Positions 50,401-63,245 of a DNA stretch of 64,000 bases are shown one piece after another. The stretch lies in assembly GCA_020284085.1 (NCBI GenBank), contig JACEVL010000147.1, positions 186,001 to 250,000 on the forward strand. Direction: 5' to 3'. Source of the stretch: Aporrectodea caliginosa (taxonomy: Eukaryota; Annelida; Clitellata; Crassiclitellata; Lumbricidae). Below the pieces are notes generated by a model that worked only from the letters and a program-made list of their open reading frames with translations, ran no database searches and was not told where the DNA came from. How positions within the stretch are numbered: the first letter of the stretch is position 1; each line of letters opens with the position of its first letter. A program made the translations under genes and the position numbers.

Positions 50401-53400
50401 GTCACCAGTGGTAGACCCACACACACATGCGGATCCCAATCAACGGATTCCCATCAACAGCTAAAAGATGGCATCATGTTCAGTGACATCAGTAGCTTGG
50501 AACACCACTAACACCAAATGTTGGAAATCTTTAATATCAAAGTTAAAAATATTTATTTCAATACAAAGAGTTTCTGAGTCAAGTATTTGGTAACAATGGC
50601 CATATATTTATGATCATCATTAGCAAGGGCACTTGTATGCGTTTGGACTGGAAATCTGTATGGGTGCACTATATGTGTGCCAAAGACGTATTGACTTTTA
50701 ACAAGTTCTGCTGTGTTTATGTCACTCCACATTGTTGTCGGAAGCAATGTATAGTCTAGAAAATACAGTACGTGAACTTCATAATGAAAACTCGAAGAAT
50801 AGCAGAAACTGAGAGAACTTACTGTTTTGTGTGATTTTGTGATTGAGAGTCACACTGTTCGACATAATCTGAAAATGATTTCATATCAGTATTTTAAACA
50901 CCTGGCAAATTACAGAACTAAAATGCATGCAGAACATGTACATTTTAAATTTAAACTCTAATAAGTTAATTTTAATAGTAAAGCAACCCAAAGAACACCT
51001 ACATTGCTGAAATGACAAAACACAGGTGTACTTCAGTGTGATAACAAGAGATCTGCAGCATGTGGCTAAGCCTTTTCAATTTTAATCAGCACCCATAATT
51101 TTCAGTGCATTTTACTTCCCTTGAAACTGTACAAAAGAGCAGAAGCAAACAGCACACTAAATCTACCCTGAGTATTTACCGTCCGATTATTTTAATAAAG
51201 ACAAAATATGATAGATTACAGAAAAAAATTCAGATAAACTTAAATTGAAATTTCAATATAGTCAACTATACAGTGATGTCAAAGCAGGGCAACTGGTGAA
51301 ATGACAAAGCACAGGTGTATTTCAGTGTGATAACAAGATATCTCCAACATGTCACTAAGCCTTTTCAAGCCTTTAATCAGCACCCAAAATTTTCAGTGCA
51401 TTTTACTTCCCTTGAAACTGTACAAAAAAGCAGAAGCAATTTGCAGCACTAAATCTACCCTGCATTATTTACTGTATGATTGACCTGGCTAAGACAAAGT
51501 ATGATAGATTTTAAAAATTCAGATAAACTTAAATTGAAATCTTAATATAGTCAATTATAGAACTCTTACTGCAGTTGCAAGGTGTGTGACGAACAGTTCT
51601 GAAAGTGAACGATGTTCTTGTTCCACGTTTCAACAGTGTCAGCCTCTGTTGTGCTGATTCTGCTTCCGAAGACACTGCAGCACTCACAACGTCTGATTTA
51701 CGAGGAGTTATGCCATGTGTCCACAAATAACGAGACTCTCCAGATAAAATGGCAACAGAACAACGTGGCAGAAGAACTGGTACATCATGGCCAGCCGGAT
51801 GTGAAAATTCCATGACAATCTATAGAATATAAAAATTCATCTCAATATCTTTCAGTTTCTTTAAAATGTCATCGCTAATACTTCACCCAATATAAACCTA
51901 TGAACATTTAAACTAAGTTTGAGCAGCACGTATAGTTTTGAAATACCATGTAAATCATTAAGTTATTGGCTTTTCATACAAAAGTTTAAAAGCCAGAAAT
52001 TTAGAAGCTCGATTTCTAGTTTCACCTAGAATGCAATGGTCACAGACCAGATAATGCCACACATGTAACATTTAATTATGCATACGAAATGCCTTGCAAT
52101 GTGACTTTTTTAAATTGATTCTTAGTTTAACACAAAAACAAAGTACCTGTGACCCCAAGCTTAAAACAACAATTTCATCTTCAAAAGCTGAGTGAGTGTC
52201 AACGTGCGGTGGAATTCCTACAAAACAAAACAATTACCACTATTAAAACCCTCAACGAAGGGCACATTTAACACTTCAATGGTGAGTGTGTACTAACAGT
52301 AAATGGGAAATCAATGCAGCTCGATGTTAAAGTGTTAAACTAAATGTTGATACTCAAGCATTATTTATTATTAATATTAGTAATATTAGTATTTGTGCTA
52401 TTATGATTATTAATATTATTAATAATGGTGCAGCAAGCATGAATATGCATCAAAATTACTCAAAGCAGGTTATGAAACTTTGCATTACTTCTGTGCTGAC
52501 ATGTATGTTACCACACCACCACTGAAAGGAATTTTCCCAAGAGAATAATTCTCTGTTACCATTACCAAGCAATTGCATTGGAAACATATTTCTTATAATC
52601 AATGCATCTGAGAAATTGGAAGAGCACTGCCGCACAAGAACAAGCTGACCTGCGCACACCGAACTTTGGGTAGCACTTGGCCTGGAGACGAGCCTCGAAC
52701 AGAGATGACTGGCTGCATGTCGTGGAAACGGCAACGCAGATGATGATGATTAATGCATCATTTTACCATACCTTAAAGCAAGCAATTCTTGAAATTTAAG
52801 TGTGTGTACCTTGTCCAGGGCTATATTGGTTAACTGTAAGTTGATCAGGCATTCTGGATATCAGTTTCCTCTGAAGCAGATCATCGAGAAGAGCATGGCA
52901 TTCTTCTGGTATCTTTTCATCGAGTGGATGACTTCGGTCAACATTATTGGTTTCGTACATGAATCTGAAACCAAAGTGCTTCACTCGACGATGTTTCAGC
53001 GACTGTTCAGTATCTAATGCAAAATTATACAAAAACATTTTTTTAAATCTTCTATTATAACCAGACTACAACTGCATGTATTAGACGACTAACGTCACCG
53101 TTACGTCAGCACAGTAAATGTCTTACAAACTACAACAGCTGTAAAATTCCTAAACTCAACTGAAACTCCGACAAAAAATTTGGCTCAAATTATTCAAGAC
53201 AATTCTGCTATGGTTCAACTGCTGTTATATCTGTGGTTTAGCCAAAATATATGCTGGTAATACAGTATGTATATAAGATTAGATATTCTTAGGACTATAC
53301 ACTGTGTCCATGATAAAGTAGATCACTAGACTTTCTTAAATATCTTGGTCAATTGTACTATTATAGGTATTAAATTTGGTGCACATGAACTTCAGTCTAT

Positions 53401-56400
53401 TCTATCTATACCCTGCAAATTTTATTACAATTGATGCAACGGTTACGGGATATACCCTTATGAAATTGGGTGGTTGAGGAACCAAGTTACCAACACGTAA
53501 AACGCATAGAATTACGTCATTTTTCTGGCTACGCAGGCTGTTGTTTATAAGCGTCATTTTCGGAAACAATTACACTACGAGACCTGTTTTACGTAACAGT
53601 AGTTGGTTGTAAAGAATGGTTTTCAGTGCAGAGGACAAGATTTTAATCAAGGAGTTGAGAGAGACGAAGGGGTATGGCGTAGGGAGACTCATTACAGAAT
53701 TTCCAATGAAAAATTGGTCCCTAGCTGGTGTCAGCAAGCTGTTAAAAAAGATTGCCACAGCCGGATCAGTTGCAAGGAAACCACGAGACGCAAACAAAAC
53801 CACGGACGCAAACAAATATCAATGCTGTCGGAGAACTGGTGCTGAGTCAGGATGATCAGCCGCGCACGCATCTGTCGATGCGTTTTACGTGTTGGTAACT
53901 TGGTTCCTGAACCACCCAATTTCATAAGGGTATATCCTCGTAACCGTTGCATCAATTGTAATAAAATTTGCAGGGTTTAGATAGAATAGACTGAAGTTCA
54001 TGTGCACCAAATTTAGTACCTATAGTACTACAATTGACCAAGATATTTTACAAAGTCTAGTGATCTACTTTATCGTGGACACAGTGTATATTTGACAGAG
54101 AAGCATGATACCCAACGGACATTTCTTTTTACTCTTGAACCTTTTGGATTGCCCTTCTGATGCCTTCAAATCTAAGTGTGCATTATGCAAAACTGTATGT
54201 GATGGAAATTAATGGTGAAGCAATGTTATGTAGATTTCATTTCTTCATTCATCTTTTTCACTGCATCCAAAAACTAATTGGTCTCCAGTTTATCTTTTCT
54301 TGATAATTCAAAGAAAAACCAAACAATTAAATAATTAGTAGTACTTGTTGGGAACAGAGAATATGTGAACCTGAAAACTGTTGCCGATCGAAAACGTTGA
54401 GCAGACGTTGCTCGTAGTCACCGGAAATGAAGTCCTCCACAAGTCGAAGACCAGGAGGAGGAAGGCTATCGGAAGGACATTGCACATCAGGAACTGCACA
54501 AGGGTAATTATTAAACATCATTACATTGAGAAAAATGTATAAAAATACAAATATTAATGTAACAGCCACCTCAAGTTTGAAAATGCTGTGACTGCAGGTA
54601 AATTCCAAGTGTATGTCAGGTGTCACTCATAAACTCTACTCCTTATCCGTCTTCTATCGTTGCCGCCGATCAAGCAATCGCACTACTCCCTGCGACCACG
54701 GTCCCATAACCGTGAGCTTCCCATGTTTGACAACCTGTCTCAGAAATGCTTCCTTGCCCGGATGCTATACAAATAAACTATGTTTTCCCTAGATCTGGCT
54801 ATTTAAGCCCTTCATTTTCCCCTATGACTAGCTCTAGCTCTTCTTCCTCTGTACAATAAAGCCTCTCATTCAATTCTATGGTTGTATATATAAATTTTTG
54901 TTTATTTGTTTGAATGTATTAATCTTGCTATGTACAGTGCTGTGCGTTTGCTAGTGCTTCTCAATAAAGGAAATACTTACTTACTTACTTACTATCAGAC
55001 ATCAATCAGGCTATGGATTCGGGCAGGGTTACACTACTGGCTCTTCTTGATGTGAGCGCTGCCTTCGATTCGGTAGATCATCAGATACTCCTTACAAGGC
55101 TTGCGGCATCATACGGGATCTCAGGCCGTGCATTGGCTTGGTTCTGCTCCTATCTTGAGGGGCGGACCATGAGGGTAGCGATTGGAGATGACAAGTCGGT
55201 CTGGGAGCCTGTTGTTTGTGGTGTTCCTCAGGGCTCAGTCTTGGGGCCACTACTTTTCATTCTGTACACAGCTGACCTCTATAATGTTGTAGCGTCGCTG
55301 GGTCCCACATCTCATCAGTTTGCTGATGACCTTCAACTGTACTTGTCCTGTCGACCTGAGGATTCAGTGGTATGCGTGCAACAAATGCATTGTGCACTTG
55401 AGATGGTGCATGACTGGATGTCTGCCAATCGTCTTAGACTCAACCCGAGCAAGTCACAGTTTATATGGTTCGGTACAACACGTGCACGTTGTAGGATCGA
55501 TAAAAATGCTCTTGCATCGGCATCACTTACTGGACAGTCGTGTAATGTGGTGTAATGTGGTGAGGGACCTTGGGGTGCTTCTTGATGGTGGGCTTACGAT
55601 GGCTGATCATGTATCACATATCTCCAGGATTAGCTATTATGAGCTCAGTCAGATCCGAGTTATACGGAGAACGCTGTCGCTAAGTGCTGCGGCTGTGCTA
55701 ATACACTCCTTCGTCCTCACACGTCTTGACTACTGTAATGGGGTCCTCCTGGGCCTCCCTGAGTTCCGTCTTCATCAACTTCAGCTCGTTCAGAATGTAG
55801 CAGCCAGACTTCTGGCTGATCTACCGAGATATTCACACATATCTGACTACATGCGACGTGAGCTCCACTGGCTTCCAGTTGCTGATCGTGTGCAATTCAA
55901 AATTGCTACGCTGGTTTGGAAGGCTACGACTGGTTCTGCTCCGGACTACATTGCTGAACTGTGCCTTCCAGTTGGCACTCAAACTGGTCGGCGGGCTCTC
56001 CGGTCTGCCTCGCGAAATGACTTGATGATACCTTCGTTTCGAACCACCACCTGTGCTCGTCGGGACTTCTCGATTGCGGCGCCACGGATCTGGAATGCTC
56101 TTCCGCCGTCTGTGCGTGATGCACGCGGCTATATAATTTTCTCTAAACTCTTAAAGACGCATTTTTTCAGCTGTTTGATGACCACGTGTTGAGCGCTTCT
56201 GAGAGACTCTTAAGTGGCGCTTTATAAATGTTTTATTACATTACATTACATTACATCTACATGTAACAGCCACCTCAATTTCATCCTGAAGCCATAATAA
56301 GTTAAAATTATTATTATTAATTAGTAACTTCTATCACTCTGGTATCTAATACACAAGGCATCAACTGAAGACCAGTCCACCAAAACAGATAAATCAAACA

Positions 56401-57871
56401 AGCCATTGAGCAGAACAGAGATACATCGAGGTTCAGCAACCTAAGAAGCTTGTTAACCATTTACCAAAATGTATGGAAAACCAATGCAGCTCATCGTTAA
56501 AGGGTTATATTAACCAGCACATTATTCAATACAGTAGTCTTTCAGTGGTTTCATGCAGTTGTCTCGTTGTATTTTCCAGATTGTACATCGAACATATTTT
56601 AGCTGTATTTATTATCCATATTCAAGGATATATCAGTGTCTTGACTGTTTCTTTGCTATCATTTACTGAACAACTAACTACCAGTATTCGAACTTACTCT
56701 TCTCCACATATGACAAATAAAATGTGACGTTTGGTCGGGAAAGTTCTTCCGGATGCCGCAGAACTCTTCCATGGACTCCGTTAACAGCATCGCTAGCTTC
56801 CTTCTCAGAGGCAAAACTAACGAAGGCAAAGGGTTTCCTCGGCTTCATGATAATATCAACTATGGCACCATGTTGACTGAAGATGATCCAGAGTTCTTCC
56901 CGCTCAATGTCATTACCAAGTCCACCATTTGCCACCACAAGATGCTACAAGGAAACCTCAAACAGATCAATGCACAATTTCACTGTTTATGAAACAGACA
57001 GTACATTTATGTAGCCCCTTTCATGAACCTCCTGAGTGCAATATAGAAAAGTCAATGTCAGTCGTGTTGAGACACGGCATGGCAATTTATTATGACGTCC
57101 TCAGAATAGCTTCAATCACTAACATGATATTTACAGATGATCCTGCACCAACCTGCTTAGGTCTCAATCATTCAGTGCTAATTACATTAATGCAATAAAG
57201 GTACAAAGGTAATAAATTTGTTTACATGTCTCTACACAAACTCCTCAGAAGACTGTTCCCACAGTGAAGGATCGTAACTTCAGCCATCCAATAACAGAAA
57301 ACCTTTTCACTCCCCTAACTTGCATTTGATACTCACTTAACAACTTTGAAAATATGGAAAGGCTGAGTAATCACTAAGTGGCATGGTACTCCAGACAGCG
57401 TTTAAAGTGGGTGGGAACGCATGGGAACGGCGTTCCCACTGCTCTCAAAATACTTTGCTTGCGTTCCCACTGCTCACCATGCAATGGAACCCCGGAAAAG
57501 CATGCAGTCACATCAACAACAAAATAATTATTCTTCGGAATGTTTTAAAATTAAGTATTATGCTGCGCATGAACTGGGACGCAATGGACTCTTTTGGTAT
57601 GATCTATTCATTGAATGTGTTTGAATGCTTTCAAATCGTAAACAAGCCCACGCTCCTCTAGTGATACTAGGCAGTACGCTAAGCAACTTAACTGCAGGCT
57701 TAAATGGTTTACTAAGAATCATAAAAATCACTACACTAAAAAATTTACAGAGGTTGGAGTGTTGGAGCAGATAATATTTTCATGACGAAAGAGCGTTTTC
57801 TGTGATTTTAGCGTCTTTCCAAGAACACGTCGCTCCTGCTTCGACAATTTTACGCCTTCACGTGTCGCCAT
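47476..57871 (-). CDS. ALKBH8: ALKBH8, RRM-AlkB-methyltransferase tRNA wobble-uridine modifier
   Basis: ALKBH8 methylates and hydroxylates wobble uridines (cm5U to mcm5U and mchm5U) in selected tRNAs, working with TRMT112. Exons on the minus strand: 57749-57871, 56698-56944, 54371-54493, 52810-53013, 52147-52217, 51570-51819, 50823-50868, 49914-50018, 49288-49443, 48806-48955 and 47476-48141. Residues 1-41 are a basic N-terminus ([11 protein letters not shown]). The RRM follows ([21 protein letters not shown]). The AlkB domain keeps H237-x-D239 ([14 protein letters not shown]), H291 ([10 protein letters not shown]) and the arginines of [13 protein letters not shown] cysteines precede the methyltransferase, whose motif I is [13 protein letters not shown], then IGCDRS and IAVIHHLST. 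The C-terminus is [15 protein letters not shown] and [13 protein letters not shown]. All junctions agree in phase except between 50823 and 50018, where one exon of 3n+1 bases must be missing. Confidence 0.94.
50036..50370 (+). pseudogene. CR1/L2-like retrotransposon C-terminus and tail
   Basis: The plus-strand frame at about 50190-50300 reads [20 protein letters not shown] and [14 protein letters not shown], the usual end of CR1/L2 reverse transcriptases (GPxxWNxLP, then LK..LF). It is followed by GGTTGGGAGCACCTCTGAAT and a TTAATTACAATTAC tail. It begins 18 bp from ALKBH8 exon 49914-50018. Confidence 0.65.
50731..50755 (-). other. candidate missing 25-nt ALKBH8 microexon
   Basis: On the minus strand TTTTCTAG precedes ACTATACATTGCTTCCGACA...AAT, then GTGGAG. 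Its 25 bases (3n+1) would repair the phase between exons 50823-50868 and 49914-50018 and read LYIASDNN. The donor is poor, so this is only a candidate for the spacer between the AlkB and methyltransferase domains. Confidence 0.2.
51007..51274. repeat. tandem duplication in an ALKBH8 intron, copy 1
   Basis: About 268 bp (CTGAAATGACAAAACACAGG ... AATATAGTCAACTATA) are repeated directly at 51295-51562 with scattered differences. Both share GATAACAAGA, TTTCAGTGCATTTTACTTCC and AGATAAACTTAAATTGAAAT. Confidence 0.85.
51295..51562. repeat. tandem duplication in an ALKBH8 intron, copy 2
   Basis: Second copy of 51007-51274. It ends only about 7 bp from the splice donor of the exon at 51570-51819, so one duplication boundary is essentially at the exon edge. 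Confidence 0.85.
52268..52338. repeat. TTAACCCTTT-type palindrome, copy 3
   Basis: TTAACACTTCAATGG on the left and TCGATGTTAAAGTGTTAA on the right enclose GGGAAATCAATGCAG. ALKBH8 intron. Confidence 0.55.
53298..54088. mobile_element. internally deleted Tc1/mariner-like element with about 210-bp terminal inverted repeats
   Basis: The ends TACACTGTGTCCA and complement are flanked by TA on each side (53296-53297 and 54089-54090), as for the IS630/Tc1/mariner superfamily. The inverted repeats run roughly 53298-53507 and 53880-54088 with about 95 percent identity by eye (including GTAGATCACTAGACTTT and TTGATGCAACGGTTACG). The 370-bp middle retains a transposase N-terminus. It lies in the ALKBH8 intron between 53013 and 54371. 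Confidence 0.85.
53616..53855 (+). pseudogene. transposase N-terminal fragment
   Basis: [20 protein letters not shown], then [19 protein letters not shown] and [15 protein letters not shown]. This is the N-terminal helix-turn-helix of a transposase group (FSxEDKxLIKxLYxxKGYG, then FPxKxW, then RKLxxTGSxxRKP). A shifted frame shortly after reads [10 protein letters not shown], the next family motif, then sequence jumps to the right terminal repeat. The DDE catalytic region is absent, so it cannot be active. Confidence 0.7.
54640..54994 (+). repeat. retrotransposon or SINE 3' end with (ACTT)n tail
   Basis: Ends CTTCTCAATAAAGGAAATAC then repeated ACTT. The complementary arrangement occurs at 17124. 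Upstream CT-rich sequence has no recognisable domain. It abuts the 5' truncation of the next element. Confidence 0.4.
54996..56255 (+). pseudogene. 5'-truncated CR1/L2-like non-LTR retrotransposon with one frameshift
   Basis: This encodes the reverse transcriptase: [18 protein letters not shown] (motif A), [35 protein letters not shown] (motif B), [12 protein letters not shown] (FADD box), [18 protein letters not shown]. It then continues in the next frame with [70 protein letters not shown] and [14 protein letters not shown]. The endonuclease and first half are missing. The shift coincides with a 10-bp tandem duplication (TGTAATGTGG at 55541 and 55551). The 3' end has AAGTGGCGCTTTATAAATGT and an (ATTAC)n tail at 56233-56255. 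It is the youngest-looking copy of this family here, in an ALKBH8 intron. Confidence 0.9.
56453..56508. repeat. TTAACCCTTT-type palindrome, copy 4
   Basis: TTAACCATTTACCAAAATG on the left, GGAAAACCAATGCAGCTC in the centre and TCGTTAAAGGGTTA on the right; closest in wording to copy 1. ALKBH8 intron. Confidence 0.6.
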
Positions 57872-58328
57872 GTTTGTAAAGTTCTGCCGCTCGCAATGTA
57901 CAGGCGTTATCCATTAAGAATTTTTCGCAATGGGTGGCGCAAGTCAAGTGGATCGAATAATGCGTTGGTAATTAAAATTTTTAGCACTGTTACTAATTAT
58001 TGTAAATTATACTGACCTACATATTAAAAACTATAGGCATGTAGGCCTATGATGTAGGTCTAATAATGGTCTACTTAGATGTAGGCTACATGTAAATGGA
58101 AAATATGTAGGCTAAATCTCCGAAATTCCTATGCGTCGCACAGAAATCGCTACAGAAGGCCAGCTTAGATATAACGGCGCTATATCAATCAAGTCCGCAA
58201 GAGCCAGATTGAATAGCCGATTTCGGTGCCAGATCAATGACGTGGATCGAGAGGCCACAAGGCTTGAATGCAGGTTTCATTTATAATAATGATTGTATTG
58301 TTCACCTACAGCGTTCTGCCTGCTGTTT

Positions 58329-58784
58329 GGGGCCGTCCATAAAGTACGTCACGCTCCAGGGGGAGGGGGGGTTTAAGAAAGTGTGACAGTTTGTGATAGG
58401 GGGGAGGGGGTCAGGCCATGTGTGACGTCACACATTTATTTTTTTAAATTTTATTTATAATTTATTTTTATTTTTTAGTAGAATTTCATAGCTTTAAAAA
58501 TAATTTTCAAAAATTTTCTGAAACATTTTAATTAGTTTTATGTCAAAATAGCATGAAATGCATATCTCCTGAATGTGTTTTTCACGATTCCTCTCGCTAG
58601 GAGCGCTAGTAATAATGCTGTTGCGAAGCCTTGTTTATGTATTAGCCTTGCTTTCTGAAGTATTATTATTTCTATGTTCGAAAGTGTGACGTACTTTAGG
58701 GGGGTCCGAGTTTTGTGACAGTTTGTGACAGAGGGGAGGGGTAAAATGGTCAAAAATAGCGTGACGTACTTTATGGACGGCCCC
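58329..58784. mobile_element. 456-bp MITE with GGGGCCGTCCATAAAGTACG termini
   Basis: It begins GGGGCCGTCCATAAAGTACG and ends with the complement (CGTACTTTATGGACGGCCCC). Subterminal repeats GTGACAGTTTGTGA and GTGACGTACTTTA occur on both sides. TTT lies outside both ends. No reading frame of note. Confidence 0.75.
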
Positions 58785-61700
58785 TTTATGAAATAAACAA
58801 ATATGCACACATGCATAATTTGTTAAAAGCTTATTTAGATAGCCTAATATTGTTATAAAAACCTGCAGATAAGTTAATATTTAAGCTATGCAATAGATGT
58901 GGTTTATTTTGGACATTTCATCGTTTTATTTTATAAATGAAATTTATTATAGCGCCTCCATATCCAGTAACTAATGGCCAAAATTAGGGCGCCGCAAACT
59001 AATTTTTACCGTGTAATAATAATTCGCACTATAAAAATAGTAGGGAGGCCACATTAGGTCTTCCATGCTAAACTATAGCAGGCAGAGAGAAATTGTCGGA
59101 ACAAAGGCTGCCTCACGGTGCATTGCATTTCTCGTGTGGTTAATGATACATGCTGTACATTCGTGTGGTGGGCGAGTGTTTCATGATATATACGCAGATT
59201 TACGGATAAGGCGTTCATAAAATCCTGAGTTATAGCCAAACAATCACTTTTGGGTGCTGGCCTGCCCCCGCTGAGCTCTGCCACTGTTTGCCAGGATTTC
59301 AGGTTTGGGGGCTAAAGCTCCAAGCCCTTCCGTTTTGTCCCCTCCTCTCTGTGATTTCCCACTTTTTTTGGGGTCTGAGCAGCAGTTATGGGGGGCTAAG
59401 CCCCCAACCCCCCCTCTGGCGCCACAACTGCTGTTTGCACGCTGCCAGTGCCAGTCCCAAGCCTGGATAAAGCAGGGCAACGATGATCTTTGTTATCAAA
59501 CAGTGTCGTTAAACTGAAACTACTACTACTGCCTCCGCTGACTCGATAGAGCTGGGCCCATACTGCTGTTAGATCATGAGCTGTCTGAATCCTGACTGAT
59601 TTTTGGAGTATAAGTCAGGGTAAATCTCGGGAAAGACCCAATCGTGAGAAGTAAAGAAATCACACGTCTATGTAATTGAATATGGGGAAACTTCCCCTGC
59701 TGGTGTCGTCGATAAACTCGCAGAGCTATGCGCAAATCTTACATGGCGATTTCCAGACATTTTAACTTAAATCTGCTTTATTTAATTTCCCTTACCATTG
59801 TGACTTTTACTGCCATTGTTTCAATCTTTACTTCTATTAATGTTCTACGTTCATGGTATTCCGCCTGCTGCACGCTAGTCCAGCATGGTGGGGTTTTGCT
59901 TTTCAGCAAGATAAAACACGCTCCAATCGATCATAAATAGGATGACCCGGCTGGGGTACCTCCCCGTTGACAGCTCAACCTTTAACAGGCTCTGTCACAA
60001 GGCCGATATCACAGCTGTTGTTTGTTGTCTCTTAGATTCTGTTAATTTTTGTAAATAACAAAGAATTATATAATATTGTACATCACCACCATCCTCATTA
60101 TGGCATGTTATAAAGATGTCTCACATCCAAACACACAAAAATGGTATTTCAATACTTAATAAAATTATATGGACTTAAGTCCTCAGAGTAGTTTTCTTGG
60201 GCACAAGTTAAGAGCTGCCTCAGAATGATGGAAATGGATACAGTACAACAAAGCATGCTTGTCTGCACTGCCTCACTTATGAATACCTCTCAACAGTCGA
60301 TAGCCAACAACCACATTCAAAATATACTGCCTTGTACCTGTATATTAACACTGGTAAAAATTTACCTTTTCACATTTTGTTAATTTTGATTTCCTCTTTA
60401 CCTTACAGTGTAGCAAAGACAAAGGAAGAGCTCATTTACAACAAAAGTTTCCAGATTTACTTAACTTCAGTAAATGCATACATTTACAAATAAAATCCAG
60501 CTGCACAAAAAGCATCAAAATAAGCCCGGTGCAGAGTCTCCAATAAAATGTCTTGATGAATCCAGAAGGTAATCATGTGGAAGTCAATCAAAATCATAGC
60601 TGCTGCTGCTGAAAACCCAAATCTCACATCTAGAATACACATGTTATCAGTCATATGCTCATTCGGATCAGGTCATTACAGGGTAAGCTACTTAACTTGG
60701 AAGAACAGGAAGACATAGTAACAGAGGTATGAGACTGGAATTCATGAAAATCCTTCAATGTCCTAAATAAACTATTGTTTGTTAGTAGTGGACAGTAGAT
60801 ATGAACAATAACACTGTTTACAAATATATCAAATATAAATCCTTTACTACTCAACAAAATCAATCCAACAACAGGGCATGAGTTGCTTGGAAGAATTAAT
60901 TAATATAATCATCTGTAATGGCTGCTGTAGCACTGGCCACAGTTGAAGAAAAAGCTGACAGGCTGAGAGCAAAATGTAATCAATGTTCAGCATATAAAGT
61001 AACAGGAAATTCATCTTCAGTCATACATTTCAATGTTCTTAAATTTTTCTCTTGCACCTCACACATACACATGACTACAGCAATCAAAACTCTCTGTAAT
61101 TGGGTTACATGAACAACGTTAAAAATGTCCTTTAACGCTGCTACAGAAATTTCCAGAGTAAATGAATCAACACAAAAAGGTTGATTCATAGCATACAATA
61201 ACAATCAAACTCCAAAGATACCGTTGGAAGGTCAAAACAGCATGAAACACCCAAAACACCTTTAGGACTTCCAGAAAATACTTAGAAACATTTCCACTGT
61301 AAAATTACCACAAAATCCAGAGCAGGCGCGACCGTGCAATCAGTCTAGAAATAAATTCACATGGTTAAATTAAAAACAACAGAACGACTAGAAATATGTG
61401 CAAACAGTCACAAAATTAGGAACTACATATTATAACTGTTATGCTGCAAAGTCTGATAGTGACATAAAGCTGACAAGAAAACAAGACCAACAATGAAACC
61501 AAACTTGACCAACAACGAAATCAAAAGCAAGGACACCTTTTACCCAACAACAGTACTATTTCCAGCAACTCCAAAGCTTCATAAATTTTACAGGTGTAAA
61601 CGAATTTGCTTTGACTACTGATGTCCTCGACATTAGGACACCACAGAACGCACACATTCAATTATATTATAAAAAACTGGAACTTGATCAGAGGAGGGGC

Positions 61701-63245
61701 TTGAAAAAATGCATGCACAGCAATGGATTTGAAAAGCCAAAAGCCCAGCAACAAATTATGTAGAGGTGGTGGCACCTGATTTGCTTTTGCCAATGCACCA
61801 TAGTCAAGGCAAGGCAATCATAAGCTAAGATTAATATTGAGTTACTTAAAAATTTCTGAGACACACTTCATCTGGCTAACTTAAAGAAAAGTTTTTATTT
61901 TTACATTGCATCACTGCAGGAGATCACCTTTCAACGATTTTAATGGGTTCTCAACGATTTTAATGGGTTTCAATCTTAACTTTTTCTGCTCATATCAACA
62001 GATTTCGTGCACTTGTGCAATCTCAATAATCTTACACAATCATTTCAACTTCATTCGCAATTAACCACAAGCAAAAGAACATTGTCTGCTTTAAGCTGAG
62101 GCAAATTTCTTACCACACAAAAACAGTTCAACAATGTACACTGAATGTGGGATACATAAACTATATACCAAAATGAATAACACAATGGCTGAGCTATACA
62201 CCACAGAAACACGCAGCACACAGGATGTGAAAGCAGTTTAAGTACAGGGTAAAATCCGACTGTCAAATAGCTTCCACAAGCAAAACAATAGCACATATCT
62301 TGCAACAACAAAGTCAATGCCATGCCACAGACTGAAAAATGCCTTTGCAAAAACAAAAGGATATTTGCTAATCTAAATAAAAAAAGCAATAATTTATTGT
62401 CCATGAAAATCTACATTCTTTACATGAAAAGACAAGACATTGAAAACAATCTAACACACAGCTGCACTAATGTCTGAAACTTGAAGAATAGATTTGACTG
62501 TTTTGCACTGAACCCAGGAGGGTCCTTTGAAATGATCGACTCGGACAGAAAGACAGACACAGACACTTGAAATATCGTCACGAAGCAATGTCACATTTAC
62601 ATGATGAAATGCATCAGCACTTTGCTCAAAATGCATGCAAAACATTCCTGAGTAACTGCAAAACATAGTCTATGCTTAACTGGCATACATACATCAGAAA
62701 ATCGTTTTTACAAAATCTTCTTTTCCTAAGTCTGGATTAGTTGCATCAAAAATTTTACATTCTCCAACAGTTGTAGATAACTGATGCACTGACAAGATTC
62801 AATGCATAACCGATCACAATATAGGACTCACTAATAAACTTTCATGCAATAAAATAAAATTTTTGGATCTGGGCTCAAACAACATAGGAGCTAATAAACA
62901 GATGGGCTCTGGGACGACAACAAAATAAGCCAAACACACGCACTGACGAACAATGGGAAGCAATGTCTATACACTAGTAATGAAAACACACGAAACACTG
63001 CCGGGAAGCAATGAGATTTCAGGAAAAGAACCTGTGCTGCATAGATATTACATGTATTTTGTAAATATGTGGCCTCCACAATAAAGGGCAACAAAAACAA
63101 CAGCATGTAATTCTGATTGCAATAAACTCTGATGACAAAAGACTACCCAGATGTAGTTGACTACACATCCACAGGTCAATGCTTCTTAAACTTTGGTCGA
63201 AAGTGAACAGCTTTGGATAAACTGTGTGTTGAAAAAATGCAGGGC

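Noticed and set aside
50553..50747. Minus-strand frame reading [15 protein letters not shown]... inside an ALKBH8 intron
   Set aside because: It would need a phase 1 entry, but the preceding ALKBH8 exon ends in phase 2, and no family match was recognised.
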